DNA from: JBBDXS01 sp964418365
GTDB taxonomy: Bacteria > Chloroflexota > Dehalococcoidia > DSTF01 > RBG-16-68-14
Direction of reading: 5' to 3'
NCBI GenBank assembly: GCA_964418365.1
Contig: CAYQLM010000017.1
Location: 1-38,191 of the forward strand
DNA: 38,191 bases
The notes under the pieces are model-generated. The model had not been told where the DNA came from. It searched no databases and saw only the letters and a program-made list of their open reading frames with translations. The translations under genes and the position numbers were made by a program. Below, piece after piece: positions 24,692-33,698 of this stretch. Within the stretch, counting starts at the first letter, position 1, and every line of letters starts with the position of its first letter.

Positions 24692-25504
24692 ATGGCACAC
24701 GCGTTTGACAACAGCTATGCCCAGGAGCCCTTTCACACGCTCTGCAGCAGCTACCCCGGCCCAGGCGTGTATCCCACTGCCGACTTTCGCACGGAGTGGG
24801 GACCTATCCTCCACCGGGGTCGCCTCGACGGCAGCGCACGAGTGGTTGTGATCGGACAGGACCCGGCGACGCAAGAGACGATCGCTCGCCGCATCCTCGT
24901 CGGCGCTGCAGGCCATCGCGTTCAAGGCTTCCTGTACAAGCTCGGGATCGACCGCAGCTATGCGATGGTGAATACGTTCCTCTACAGCGTCTATGGGAGC
25001 GGCGGCGAAGCGCACAAGAATGATGCAGCGCTCGTCGCGTATCGCAATCGCTGGCTGGATGCGCTCCTCGTAGGCACGCACGTAGAAGCGGTCATCGCGC
25101 TCGGTATGTTGGCGGACGGCGCGTGGCAGGCCTGGAAGGCAACCCCATCGGGATCTGCGTCGGCCCTCGCCTATGCGCACATCACGCACCCCACCGCCCC
25201 CCAGAGTGCCGGCGGGAGCGACAGCCAGATCGCGGCGGCAACCCGCGCGCTCCTGGTCAATTGGAATCAGGCACTCCAGTCGCTCAAGTCGGCGATCAAA
25301 CACCCTGACACACAACGGGCGCTGGTCGCTTACGGAACAACCTTCAAGGCGACGGAGCTCGTCGACATTCCGGAGGAGGATCTGCCGCCCGGCCTGCCGG
25401 ACTGGATGCGTACATCGGATGGCTGGGCTCCCCGCACCGGTACGACGCCGGCGAAGAAGCGGCGGACGATCACCGTGACCGTTCCTGCGACAGTGAAGTT
25501 GTAG
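24692..25504 (+). CDS. Uracil-DNA glycosylase superfamily-fold protein (270 aa)
   Basis: ATG with GAGGAGGAAC about 6 nt upstream. The core matches the UDG fold: VVVIGQDPATQE (motif A position, residues 52-62), FLYKLGIDRSYAMVNTFLY, then AVIALGML, and HITHPTAPQ (H163-Q171, the position of the HPS/HPT motif B). UDGs flip and excise uracil or related bases from DNA. Here motif A lacks the Tyr of family 1 and no iron-sulfur Cys set of families 4/5 is present, so a different substrate or a non-excising role is possible. A C-terminal extension (about 190-270) ends in a basic stretch AKKRRTITVTV. First gene of the rightward set; the next gene begins 7 nt after its stop. Confidence 0.75.
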   Translation: MAHAFDNSYAQEPFHTLCSSYPGPGVYPTADFRTEWGPILHRGRLDGSARVVVIGQDPATQETIARRILVGAAGHRVQGFLYKLGIDRSYAMVNTFLYSVYGSGGEAHKNDAALVAYRNRWLDALLVGTHVEAVIALGMLADGAWQAWKATPSGSASALAYAHITHPTAPQSAGGSDSQIAAATRALLVNWNQALQSLKSAIKHPDTQRALVAYGTTFKATELVDIPEEDLPPGLPDWMRTSDGWAPRTGTTPAKKRRTITVTVPATVKL

Positions 25505-25511
25505 GCGAGTC

Positions 25512-27155
25512 ATGGCACCAAAGGGTCCGATCGATCCACTCGCAGGGCCGAAGTTGGCGCTCCGCGGGCGCGTCGTAACTATGGACTCGCGCTTCCGCGT
25601 CATTGACGACGGTGCAGTCTACGTCGACGCAGGGGTGATCACGGCGGTCCAGAAGGCCGACGTCAAGGCGCCGATCGGATTCGAACAAACGAAGCTGGTC
25701 GACGTCAAAGGCACGATCTTTCCCGGCCTCATCGAGCTCCACAATCACCTCAGCTACAATGTCCTGCCGCTCTGGCATGTGCCTAAGCGATACGAGAACC
25801 GCGATACGTGGGGCGGCACGGCTGCATATCACCAGCTCGTCATGGCACCGATGAAGGTGATCGCCGCGAGGCCTGAGCTGCTGTCAGCGCTGGTTCGCTA
25901 CGTTGAGTGCAAGTGCTTGCTCGGCGGCGTGACGACGAGCCAGGGCATTGGACTCGCGAGCAACGCCGGCGTCCGTAAGTACTACCGAGGCATCGTTCGC
26001 AACGTCGAGCAAACTAGCGACCCTTCATTGCCGGAGGCAGCCACGCACATCCTTGATGTTCAAGCCGGGGAACTGCAGGCGTTCCTGGCTGCATTGCAGC
26101 GCGAGAAGACACTGATCCTTCATTTGAGCGAGGGGACCAACGAAGCCGCTCGCAAGCACTTCCTCGCGCTCAAGATCGCTCACAACGGTTGGGCGCTCGA
26201 CGACGGCCTGGTGGGGATTCACTGTGTGGCGCTGACCGTGGCCGATTTCGCCGTGATGCGCCGCTACAAGAGCTCGATGGTCTGGTCGCCACTGAGCAAT
26301 CTTCTGTTGTACGGGGCCACGGCCAACGTGGCTGCGGCTCACCGGGCAGGCGTGCCCATCGCGCTCGGCTCGGATTGGTCGGTGTCAGGCAGCAAGAACC
26401 TTCTCGGTGAGCTCAAGGTTGCGCGCGTCTACAGCCAAACGAACGGCGATCCCTTCTCAGATCGGGACATCGTGGCGATGGCCACGTGCAATGCGGCCGC
26501 CCTCCTCAAATGGGACGCTGCGCTCGGCTCTATCGCGAAGGGCAAGCGGGCGGACTTCCTTGTCATTGCCGGGACGTCTGCCGAGCCCTACGGGTCGTTG
26601 ATAGAGAGCGCAGAAACCGACATCCACCTGGTCATGATTAACGGCGTGGCGCGCTACGGCCTCCCAGATCTCATGAAGGCATTTCAGGCGAATGGCGAGA
26701 CGATCAAGGTCGGCGGCCAGACGCGCAAGGTTTTTCTAAAGCAAGCGACGGAAGATGCGACGGTAGCGGGCATCGGGCTCGGCGAGGCCAAGGACCGCCT
26801 GTCGAGAGCGATGCGCCGCATGCCTCAGCTTGCCAGGCAGTTGGATGCGAAAAGGCCACCTCCCGCGAGGGCACTCCGCGCCGGCCCGGAGCCCGTCGTT
26901 TGGAAGCTCGCGCTCGACGAATTTGGGGGCACTGGCGTGGAAGTTCGACCGCGCCTCCCGATCGATGGTCAGCGTGCCACTGGCCCATCACTGGCACTCG
27001 CCGCACGGCTCGCCTCAAAACCCGTGGCAGACGTCGTGAAGGCAATGACGTTGGATCCCCTAACCGTAGCGGACGACAGTGCGTTTATCAGCGCCTTGGC
27101 GGCAGCGGTCAACCTGTCCGACGAAATGAAGGCCGGGCTGGCTGCTCTCTACTAG
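25512..27155 (+). CDS. Metal-dependent amidohydrolase (547 aa)
   Basis: Amidohydrolase-superfamily hallmarks: N-terminal beta-sandwich (LALRGRVVTMD, GAVYVDAGVITAV), metal ligands in GLIELHNHLSYN (H77, H79), ILHLSEG, GIHCVAL and the catalytic Asp in ALGSDWSVSGSKN, then SIAKGKRADFLVI closing the barrel. The set resembles the TrzN/AtzA/cytosine-deaminase-like subfamily that hydrolyses amino or halo groups on heterocycles. About 140 residues beyond the usual end are variable and proline-rich, ending in a small helical domain (DVVKAMTLDPLTVADDSAF). The start lies 7 nt after the UDG-fold gene, so cotranscription is likely. Substrate unknown; pairing with a base-excision fold is suggestive only. Confidence 0.9.
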   Translation: MAPKGPIDPLAGPKLALRGRVVTMDSRFRVIDDGAVYVDAGVITAVQKADVKAPIGFEQTKLVDVKGTIFPGLIELHNHLSYNVLPLWHVPKRYENRDTWGGTAAYHQLVMAPMKVIAARPELLSALVRYVECKCLLGGVTTSQGIGLASNAGVRKYYRGIVRNVEQTSDPSLPEAATHILDVQAGELQAFLAALQREKTLILHLSEGTNEAARKHFLALKIAHNGWALDDGLVGIHCVALTVADFAVMRRYKSSMVWSPLSNLLLYGATANVAAAHRAGVPIALGSDWSVSGSKNLLGELKVARVYSQTNGDPFSDRDIVAMATCNAAALLKWDAALGSIAKGKRADFLVIAGTSAEPYGSLIESAETDIHLVMINGVARYGLPDLMKAFQANGETIKVGGQTRKVFLKQATEDATVAGIGLGEAKDRLSRAMRRMPQLARQLDAKRPPPARALRAGPEPVVWKLALDEFGGTGVEVRPRLPIDGQRATGPSLALAARLASKPVADVVKAMTLDPLTVADDSAFISALAAAVNLSDEMKAGLAALY

Positions 27156-27229
27156 GGGGCTGCACTGAGCTGCGACGTGCCCAACGCGTGCCGCCGCCGC
27201 TGGACCGCCATTCCGCAGAAGGAGTTGTC

Positions 27230-29098
27230 ATGGCCCTAAGAACTCGACAACGGAACCTGGACGTCAAGAAGGACCCACTCGATCTTCGAGACATGATGTA
27301 CGAGCCGACCCTCGACGAACTGCCCGCGGTGCTCGACAACCGGAAGTACGCAGGGCCGATCTTGAATCAAGGGCGGGAAGGCGCGTGCGTCGGCTTCGGC
27401 CTGGCCGCGGTGGCGAACTATCTCATCTGGAACCGTACCAAGACACGCGCGAAGCCCATCATGATCAGTCCGCGCATGCTCTATGAGATGGCCAAGCGCT
27501 ATGACGAGTGGCAAGGCGAGCACTACGACGGCACGAGCCTGCGCGGTGCCATGAAAGGCTGGAATAAGCACGGCGTGTGCCCCGAAACCGCTTGGCCATA
27601 CGATCCAAAAGACGGCGGCCGACTCACACCGCAACGGCAGGAAGCAGCGCTCAGGTTTCCTCTTGGCGCCTACTACCGCGTGAGGCACCTGCACCTCAAC
27701 CACATGCAGAGCGCGATCAATACCGTCGGCGTCTTGTGCGCGAGCGCCTTGGCGCACTCCGGCTGGGATCGAGTCGATGCGACAGGGCACATCCCATATC
27801 GGAACGACCCGATCGAGGGGCACTCATTCGCCATGATCGGCTATGACGCTGAGGGCTTCTGGATCCAGAACTCTTGGGGGACGGACTGGGGCGCCAAGGG
27901 CTTCGGTCACCTGAGCTACGACGATTGGCTTGAGAATGGCTACGACTGCTGGGTCGCTCGATTGGGCGTCGTAACTACCGCAAAGTCGCCTGACGGAGCG
28001 AAGGCCGACAGCCGAGTGCTCACCTTTGGCTACATCCCCCACCAAGCCGCCGTCCTCAACGAGATACGCCTGAACTACGTGAACTTGGGAAATGACGGCC
28101 GATTCTCGAGGTCCGGCCTCTACGGTAGTGATGAGGGATCAGTGGGGGACATCATCGACCACGGCTTGGCGACGGCCGCTCGCCAGTGGGGTGGCCCGAC
28201 GACAAAGCTGTTCCTCTATGCGCACGGCGGCCTCGTGGACGAGAATGCGGCTGCCATCGGCATTAGTCGAATGCGGTCTCACTTCCTCGACAACAGAATT
28301 TATCCGATCCACTTCATGTGGGAGACGGGCCTGTTGGAGTCGCTGCACGGAATCCTCGAAGACGCGCTGCGACGCGAACGCTTTCAGGGTTGGCGAGACG
28401 AGCTAAGGGACCGTTTCCAAGACCTTCTCGACGAGGCGATCGAGCTCGCCTCCCGGCCGTTCGGACTTGCCGTTTGGAACGAAATGAAGGACAACGCGGA
28501 CCGGGCCAGCCGCAGCCAGCCAGAAGGTGGGGCCGCGTACCTCGTGCGAAGGCTCGCCAAGTTCGCGCGTGAGGAAGGCCCGCTCGAAATCCACCTGGCG
28601 GGTCACAGCGCCGGAGCGATCTTCCACTCCTACTTGGTGCCGCAGTTTATCGAAGCTGGACTACCGATCAAGACGCTGACGCTGCTTGCTCCCGCGTGCA
28701 CCACGGCGCTCTTTGCCGCAAACGTCGTGCGTCACGTCAGGACGAACGTCGAGCGCTTGACCATCTTCAACCTCACCGACAAGACTGAGCAAGACGACAA
28801 TGTTACCGCGCTCTACAACAAGAGCATCCTCTACCTCGTATCCGAGGCCTTCGAACCTACAGGGAAGACGCCTCTCTTGGGCTTAGAAAAGTGCCTGGCT
28901 CACGATGCATCACTGCTGGCCAAGGTGGGAGCAGGTAGGCCCGCCGGCGAACCGACAATCGTGCACTCCGTGGGCGGCCCGAAGGTCACCCTCGCATCAA
29001 ACGCTCACGCCCACGTCGATTTCGACAATGATGCCGCAACGCTGAACTCGACGCTCCGCATCGTTCGGGGCGATGATCGCATCACGGGGTCGTTCTAG
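27230..29098 (+). CDS. Papain-like (C1) peptidase fused to a serine alpha/beta hydrolase (622 aa)
   Basis: ATG at 27230 with AAGGAG 6 nt upstream; the frame is open further up but inside the amidohydrolase gene. Residues about 35-245 are a C1 peptidase: oxyanion Gln Q47 and nucleophile C53 in ILNQGREGACVGFG, H198 in IEGHSFAMIGYD, N214 in WIQNSWGTDWGAKGFG. No propeptide or signal peptide is seen, so it may act in the cytoplasm. Residues about 265-622 hold a second domain with KLFLYAHGGLVDENAA and the nucleophile elbow HLAGHSAGAIFHS (S460), then LTLLAPACT, typical of alpha/beta hydrolases. Two catalytic domains of different class in one chain are unusual. Third gene of the UDG > amidohydrolase set, 74 bp after it. 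Confidence 0.88.
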   Translation: MALRTRQRNLDVKKDPLDLRDMMYEPTLDELPAVLDNRKYAGPILNQGREGACVGFGLAAVANYLIWNRTKTRAKPIMISPRMLYEMAKRYDEWQGEHYDGTSLRGAMKGWNKHGVCPETAWPYDPKDGGRLTPQRQEAALRFPLGAYYRVRHLHLNHMQSAINTVGVLCASALAHSGWDRVDATGHIPYRNDPIEGHSFAMIGYDAEGFWIQNSWGTDWGAKGFGHLSYDDWLENGYDCWVARLGVVTTAKSPDGAKADSRVLTFGYIPHQAAVLNEIRLNYVNLGNDGRFSRSGLYGSDEGSVGDIIDHGLATAARQWGGPTTKLFLYAHGGLVDENAAAIGISRMRSHFLDNRIYPIHFMWETGLLESLHGILEDALRRERFQGWRDELRDRFQDLLDEAIELASRPFGLAVWNEMKDNADRASRSQPEGGAAYLVRRLAKFAREEGPLEIHLAGHSAGAIFHSYLVPQFIEAGLPIKTLTLLAPACTTALFAANVVRHVRTNVERLTIFNLTDKTEQDDNVTALYNKSILYLVSEAFEPTGKTPLLGLEKCLAHDASLLAKVGAGRPAGEPTIVHSVGGPKVTLASNAHAHVDFDNDAATLNSTLRIVRGDDRITGSF

Positions 29099-29118
29099 GG
29101 AGGCGACCCTGGTGACGC

Positions 29119-29286
29119 TTGGCGGAGCACACGGTGTGGAAGATCCCGAGATCCGAGACCGCATCTATGAAGGGATACCCGGAGATCGAGAAAATGCTCG
29201 ACAAGGAACGAAAAGGACAGGCGGTCGTGGTAGATCTCGACCGTGTCACCGGCGCCGGCCTCGACATGCGCCGACAAGACTCGTAG
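29119..29286 (+). CDS. Possible small hypothetical protein (39-55 aa)
   Basis: A protein-like frame starts 20 bp after the peptidase-hydrolase stop: TTG at 29119, GTG at 29134 or ATG at 29167. It reads AEHTVWKIPRSETASMKGYP, then EIEKMLDKERKGQAVVVDL and DRVTGAGLDMRRQDS to a TAG. A GGGAGG lies about 17 nt before the TTG, rather far. Beyond the TAG the same frame continues with protein-like ISEYWIDGGGFTLGSHRCTL then CDNG to a second stop, so the true product may once have been longer. Function unknown. Confidence 0.35.
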   Translation: MAEHTVWKIPRSETASMKGYPEIEKMLDKERKGQAVVVDLDRVTGAGLDMRRQDS

Positions 29287-29453
29287 TCGCAGAGTCAGAT
29301 CAGCGAGTATTGGATTGATGGCGGTGGCTTTACCCTTGGTTCGCACCGCTGCACGCTATGTGACAATGGTGTCGTTCCTAAAGAGTAGCCCCACGCGGTC
29401 GCGCTGGTCGAGCGTTGGGGAGGGGATGGTTAGCTGCCGCTAGACGAGGTGCC
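29287..29453. other. Remnant with Cys motif; otherwise intergenic
   Basis: After the TAG at 29284 the frame YWIDGGGFTLGSHRCTLCDN runs to a stop at about 29388, resembling the end of a small CxxC protein. The sequence cgctatgtgacaatgg (29354-29369) resembles motifs at 14492 and 33795. No start codon is available. Nothing else recognised. Confidence 0.3.
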
Positions 29454-29818
29454 CTAGTCGCGAAGGTCAGCAAACAGCAGCGAGAGAAGTCTTCGCCGAC
29501 CGGGTGAGCCAGTGTCCGTTTCGGCCAGCGCTGCTGTGCTCGCCTCCGTAAGCCGCTCGCGTACGAGCAATCGGCTTGCCTGGACTGCCTCGGCTAGCCG
29601 TTGCAGACTGCGAGACGATGCCTCATCCCGATCACGTAGCGTGGCTAGCCTCCATTCGGCCGGCAGCACTTTTCAGGCTCGAGTATTGGTGCGGCGTTCA
29701 GATCGCTCCACAGGTGCAAATAGGGCTGAAGCTCCTCGGTCCCGTCCGGAGAGCGCCAGAGGCAAGCGTCCAGCTCTCGGACACACTCTGTCAGGATCTT
29801 GCGCAGCCTGTTGTCCAT
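29454..29818 (-). pseudogene. Small helical protein, apparently frameshifted (about 120 aa in total)
   Basis: The ATG at 29818 opens MDNRLRKILTECVRELDACL, then EELQPYLHLWSDLNAAPILE, and stops at 29645. An overlapping frame from 29669 continues PAEWRLATLRDRDEASSRS, then VQASRLLVRERLTEASTAAL and SPGRRRLLSLLFADLRD to 29454. The change of frame falls at an AAAA run (near 29676), so a one-base slip or sequencing indel would give a single coiled, charged protein. Alternatively two overlapping small genes. No family recognised. Confidence 0.4.
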
Positions 29819-29978
29819 CGCTACATACCTTGCTCATTAGGTCTATCGTCCCGGGATGGGTAAATTCGTCGCACAGGACGCGACTTTCTTGGCCTCGCGA
29901 ACATCGGCAACCCGCAACACCGCGATCAAGAAGCCTGCCGAGGAGGACTCCAGGGTCGTCGTTCTCGAATGGTGTGCG

Positions 29979-32900
29979 CTACGCGCAGTCGTGGTTGTAT
30001 TGGCGAACCGCCGCCAGGACGTCATCGATCCGGATCTGGCCGTTTGGCGGACCGAGGTTCCACACGTTCGGCCCTACATACGTGCGGTCGTACTCGGTGG
30101 AATACGCCAGGTCGCCTGTGTTCTTTCCATAGTGTGATGCAACCGCGAGAACATCATCGATGCGATTCTGGCCGTCGTGCGTCGGATTGAAGTAGTCCCA
30201 CGGGTTAGTCGGGTCGCGGTCGCCGCCACGCAGCTCATCGCCCAACCGCTCATTTGAGTTCCAGCAGTCATCGCCATCTAGGTCGCGGTCGCAGTCATCT
30301 CCCAGCGCGTCGCCGTCGAGATTTTCCTGGCCCGGATTGCGCGCGTTGGCACAGTTATCGGATGCATCCCCAAAGCCATCGTCGTCCGTGTCTGTGTCCG
30401 TTGGGTCGGATGAGACGTTGTACTCCTGCAGCAGCGTGAGGCCGTCGCCGTCGGCGTCCGATCCGGGCGCCGGCGCGTTCGAGCCGAAGTGCCACGCCTC
30501 GAAGCCGTCAAGCACGCCGTCATTATCGACGTCGCCGTCGGCGTCCGACGTCAGGTCGTCGACCACGTGGAGCATCGGAACGAACCGCCAGTCGCGCCAG
30601 ATGTCGTGCAGGCTGTCCGAGTTGTCACTCGGCAGACCGCCGGAGTCGATGAAGCCGCTCTGGCCCAGCGGGAAGATGAACTCACCGTTCACGGTCGGTC
30701 CAACTTCAATGATCTGCTCCCAGATGCCGCGGTTGCCCGATGGCGTCTGGTCGAACACAAGGTTGGGGAAGAGCGCGGCCAGCGGATGCGCGTAGTTGCT
30801 CTGGCTGCGCGTTCCGTTCGCCGGGATGCCGCCGAGGTCGCTAATCGTTTGCGCGAACGCGTCGCGCACCACCACCCGCCAGTCGGTGCCGTTGAAGTAA
30901 TCGCCTGTGTAAACCTGCCCGTAAGCGCCTGCCGGGCTGCCCGCAGCCGAATCGATGGTGTGCTGCATCACGTCCAGGCCGAAGGAGCCGCCCGGGTTAC
31001 CGATGCCCGTGGTCGAGAGCTCGTCGCCCCAGATCGCGCTCGAAAGGCGCGAGATCATGCCGTTCAGGAAAGCGATCTCACCCTCCGTCGTCGTTGCGGT
31101 GACAGGATCGATGAAGTTGCGGCCTGAGATCGGCCCCGCCTGGAACGTCTCGAGATCAGCGAGGACGCTATCGACCTGTGGGTTGCCACCGTTCCCCACG
31201 CCGTCGACCGCTTCGCGGATCTTCGGAATGATGTAGCGCCCGAAGGCTCCCTTGCCATCTAGACCGGCGACGTCCTTATTCAGCTGACGCAGGTCGTCGC
31301 GCGTGATAGAGCTGTCCATCGAGAGACGCTCCAGGATGTCGATGACGCGGTGCTGCCGTCCAAGCGGCGCGAAGTCCGCCGTCGCCGCCCGGTTGTTCCA
31401 GTTCGCTGAGAAGCCGCTCGGAGGGTTGATCGCCTCCGGGAAGCCGTATATCTCATACACCTCGAAGAGGTCGCCGGGCGCCGGCGTGACACCCCAGTCT
31501 TCTTCCAAGGTCAACGTGTCATCGTCGTTTGTCGCAATGCGACGGGTCTGCCTGTACCCGGTGCCGCCCGTGATCGTCACGATGTACTCGCTGCCCCGCT
31601 GCGTCGGGTTGTCCAGCCGGTAGTTGTAGGGTAGGGCTGAGAGATCCTGCCCCGTAAATGCGCCCGTACTCGTCAGGGAACTCGCGCCCGCGCTGCTGAC
31701 GGTGCCGCTGATCAGCACCAGTTCGTCTGCCACGGTGCCATCGAGCGGCAGTCGCGGATCGGTGCCAGCCTGACGCACGCGCCAGTAACCCGATGCGTAG
31801 TAGCCCGTGTTGCCGGGGTCGGTGCTTAGGTCCGTGCCGAGGCCGTTGAACGAGTTGTTATCCGCGGACATAAAGTGGTGCGCGCTCGGGATCAGGCGCA
31901 CGCCCCGGCGAATATCGAGTACGTTCTCTGCACGCTGGAAGTACGAGAAGCCCAGCGCAGTCGTCGTTTCCTCCAGCCAGAACGCCCGCTCGCGCGAGAT
32001 CGCCAGCATCGGGTTTCCCGTCTTGACCGCCACGTACTGCGAGGCGGACGTGGGCGTCACCGCCCACGTCCCGCTTAGCGTCAGCGTGTTCGATGTGCTC
32101 GACGCGATCTCACGCATCTGTCCAGCGCCCGGCCCGAACGTAATCGCAACGTACCCGCCCGCTAAGCTGCCGCTCGCGAACGCGCCGCTATCAGTCAGCG
32201 TCGACGCCGTCGCGCTGTCGACCGTGCCGCCTGCGTCTCCCTGGAAGCCCTCCACCGTGCGCGAGCCGCCGTTGCCCGCGCGTTCGTGCGTGCGCCACAC
32301 GACAATCGGCGTTGCCGCTCCGGACGTCGGCTTGATCTGTTCGACGCGCATGTTCATCGCCGCCGGCGAGCCCTCGTCGTTGTAGCGGAGCGCGTCCGTG
32401 CTTTCGAGGGCGAGCTGGTCTAGGTAGAGGTCGTTGTTCTTCAGCGCCCCCGTTGTCGTCGTGAACGCGACGGTGTCCGTCTGCCCAATGAGCACCAACG
32501 GCGCGCCGACGAACTCCATGCCCAGCGTCTCGATCTGATGATCCGTGCCCTCAGCGCTCCGCATCCCCACGTAGTGCATTATCGATGGCACCTGGATGCC
32601 TGTCTGCGGGAAGCCGCCGACCCACGGGTTTCCCGTAGCCGAGCGCGAGCCGTCGACCATCCAGGCGTAGCTTCCGAGTGCTGGCCAGGCGCCATAACTG
32701 CGGGCGCGCTCCTCACGCGCTTTCTGTACCTCCGCCAGCGCATCGACCGTCGCGCTGAAGTCATAGTTTGCGACAGCTTCTCGATATGAGGGGACCTTGT
32801 CATCCGGCGCGCCAGCCGCGCCTGCGACAGGCACGCCGGCCAGCGGGCCGCCGAACCCTGGGAGGCTCGGGTCCGGCACCGACGACGGCGCCAGCGGGTC

Positions 32901-33641
32901 CTGCAGAAAGTTGAGGTCGCTCCAGATGTTCGTGCCGTCCAATGGGAACTTGGCAATCAGCCGGTTGAGCTGATCGAGTAGCGCTACTTCGTTCACGCCC
33001 GCGTCCCCGAAGTTGCGCACTTGCAGCACAGAGATCGCCGCAGCGAATTCGGGCGTGAACTGAAAGCCCGCGTTCGGACGCTCGGGGTCGGCGCCGCCCG
33101 GAGCCTTGTAGTACGGATCGACCTGGTCCGAGATATTCGTCGCGTTTCCGAAGAGGTCGCTACTGAGTCCAAGCGCGCGCAGCAGGAACACCTCGGCCGG
33201 CTCCGGCAGCGTGCCGGCGTAGACCTGCTCGATAGTGTCGTTCACACCCTTGCAGTACTCGAGGATAAGGGCCCGAACGTCTGCGGGCAGCTTGTCGTAC
33301 ATGTCGTTAAGCTCCGACGACGTGTAGCCCGATCGGCGTACCTCGACGTCGTCGTTGAACGTGCTCGGATCCAGCAGCCCGAAAGCCTGGTAGAGCGTGC
33401 CCCGTCCCACGCGGCTGATCAGAATGATCTGTCCCAGCCGGTCCTTCGCGATCTCGCGCCCATTCTGTCGCGCCAGCTCCAGGTCGGTGTCAGCGAAGAT
33501 GTGCGGCAGTCCGTAAGCCGGGTCGCGATAGACCACTGTACCCGGCGCCGCCTGCGTCAGGCGGGGCGTCCCGTCCGCGCCCAAGACCAGCGTGGCAAGC
33601 GCGAGAAGAGTCAGTGATGCGAGAACGCACAGGCGAAACAT
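29979..33641 (-). CDS. Penicillin acylase family (S45 Ntn-hydrolase) secreted protein with calcium repeats and dockerin-like tail (1220 aa)
   Basis: The signal peptide ends about residue 21 (LALATLVLGADG). Residues 33-320 resemble the acylase alpha chain (RDPAYGLPHIFADTD, ELARQNGREIAKDRLGQI). The predicted Ntn nucleophile is S324 in LGSYAWMVDGSRSATGNPW, where autocleavage would free the beta chain. The beta chain carries two related beta-rich insertions (GTVDSATASTLTDSGAF ... TWAVTP and GTVSSAGASSLTSTGAF ... DWGVTP). The C-terminus has thrombospondin-3-like calcium repeats (DADGDG, DTDDDGFGD, NLDGDALGDDC) and two dockerin-type IDDVL motifs ending YNHDC. By family it hydrolyses amides such as acyl-homoserine lactones or beta-lactams, here outside the cell; substrate unknown. 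A short TTGACA and TATACT lie upstream. Confidence 0.92.
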   Translation of the reverse strand: MFRLCVLASLTLLALATLVLGADGTPRLTQAAPGTVVYRDPAYGLPHIFADTDLELARQNGREIAKDRLGQIILISRVGRGTLYQAFGLLDPSTFNDDVEVRRSGYTSSELNDMYDKLPADVRALILEYCKGVNDTIEQVYAGTLPEPAEVFLLRALGLSSDLFGNATNISDQVDPYYKAPGGADPERPNAGFQFTPEFAAAISVLQVRNFGDAGVNEVALLDQLNRLIAKFPLDGTNIWSDLNFLQDPLAPSSVPDPSLPGFGGPLAGVPVAGAAGAPDDKVPSYREAVANYDFSATVDALAEVQKAREERARSYGAWPALGSYAWMVDGSRSATGNPWVGGFPQTGIQVPSIMHYVGMRSAEGTDHQIETLGMEFVGAPLVLIGQTDTVAFTTTTGALKNNDLYLDQLALESTDALRYNDEGSPAAMNMRVEQIKPTSGAATPIVVWRTHERAGNGGSRTVEGFQGDAGGTVDSATASTLTDSGAFASGSLAGGYVAITFGPGAGQMREIASSTSNTLTLSGTWAVTPTSASQYVAVKTGNPMLAISRERAFWLEETTTALGFSYFQRAENVLDIRRGVRLIPSAHHFMSADNNSFNGLGTDLSTDPGNTGYYASGYWRVRQAGTDPRLPLDGTVADELVLISGTVSSAGASSLTSTGAFTGQDLSALPYNYRLDNPTQRGSEYIVTITGGTGYRQTRRIATNDDDTLTLEEDWGVTPAPGDLFEVYEIYGFPEAINPPSGFSANWNNRAATADFAPLGRQHRVIDILERLSMDSSITRDDLRQLNKDVAGLDGKGAFGRYIIPKIREAVDGVGNGGNPQVDSVLADLETFQAGPISGRNFIDPVTATTTEGEIAFLNGMISRLSSAIWGDELSTTGIGNPGGSFGLDVMQHTIDSAAGSPAGAYGQVYTGDYFNGTDWRVVVRDAFAQTISDLGGIPANGTRSQSNYAHPLAALFPNLVFDQTPSGNRGIWEQIIEVGPTVNGEFIFPLGQSGFIDSGGLPSDNSDSLHDIWRDWRFVPMLHVVDDLTSDADGDVDNDGVLDGFEAWHFGSNAPAPGSDADGDGLTLLQEYNVSSDPTDTDTDDDGFGDASDNCANARNPGQENLDGDALGDDCDRDLDGDDCWNSNERLGDELRGGDRDPTNPWDYFNPTHDGQNRIDDVLAVASHYGKNTGDLAYSTEYDRTYVGPNVWNLGPPNGQIRIDDVLAAVRQYNHDCA

Positions 33642-33698
33642 GATCCCCCCGATCGCAGTAGAAAGCGGGCCGATTCGGCAAGGAGCGGGGACCCCACT

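Noticed and set aside
24671..25603. 310-codon minus-strand frame opposite the UDG-fold gene
   Set aside because: Arg-rich antisense shadow; the + strand has a ribosome binding site and UDG motifs.
26900..27229. Upstream extension of the peptidase-hydrolase frame
   Set aside because: Overlaps the amidohydrolase gene in another frame; the ATG at 27230 has a strong ribosome binding site.
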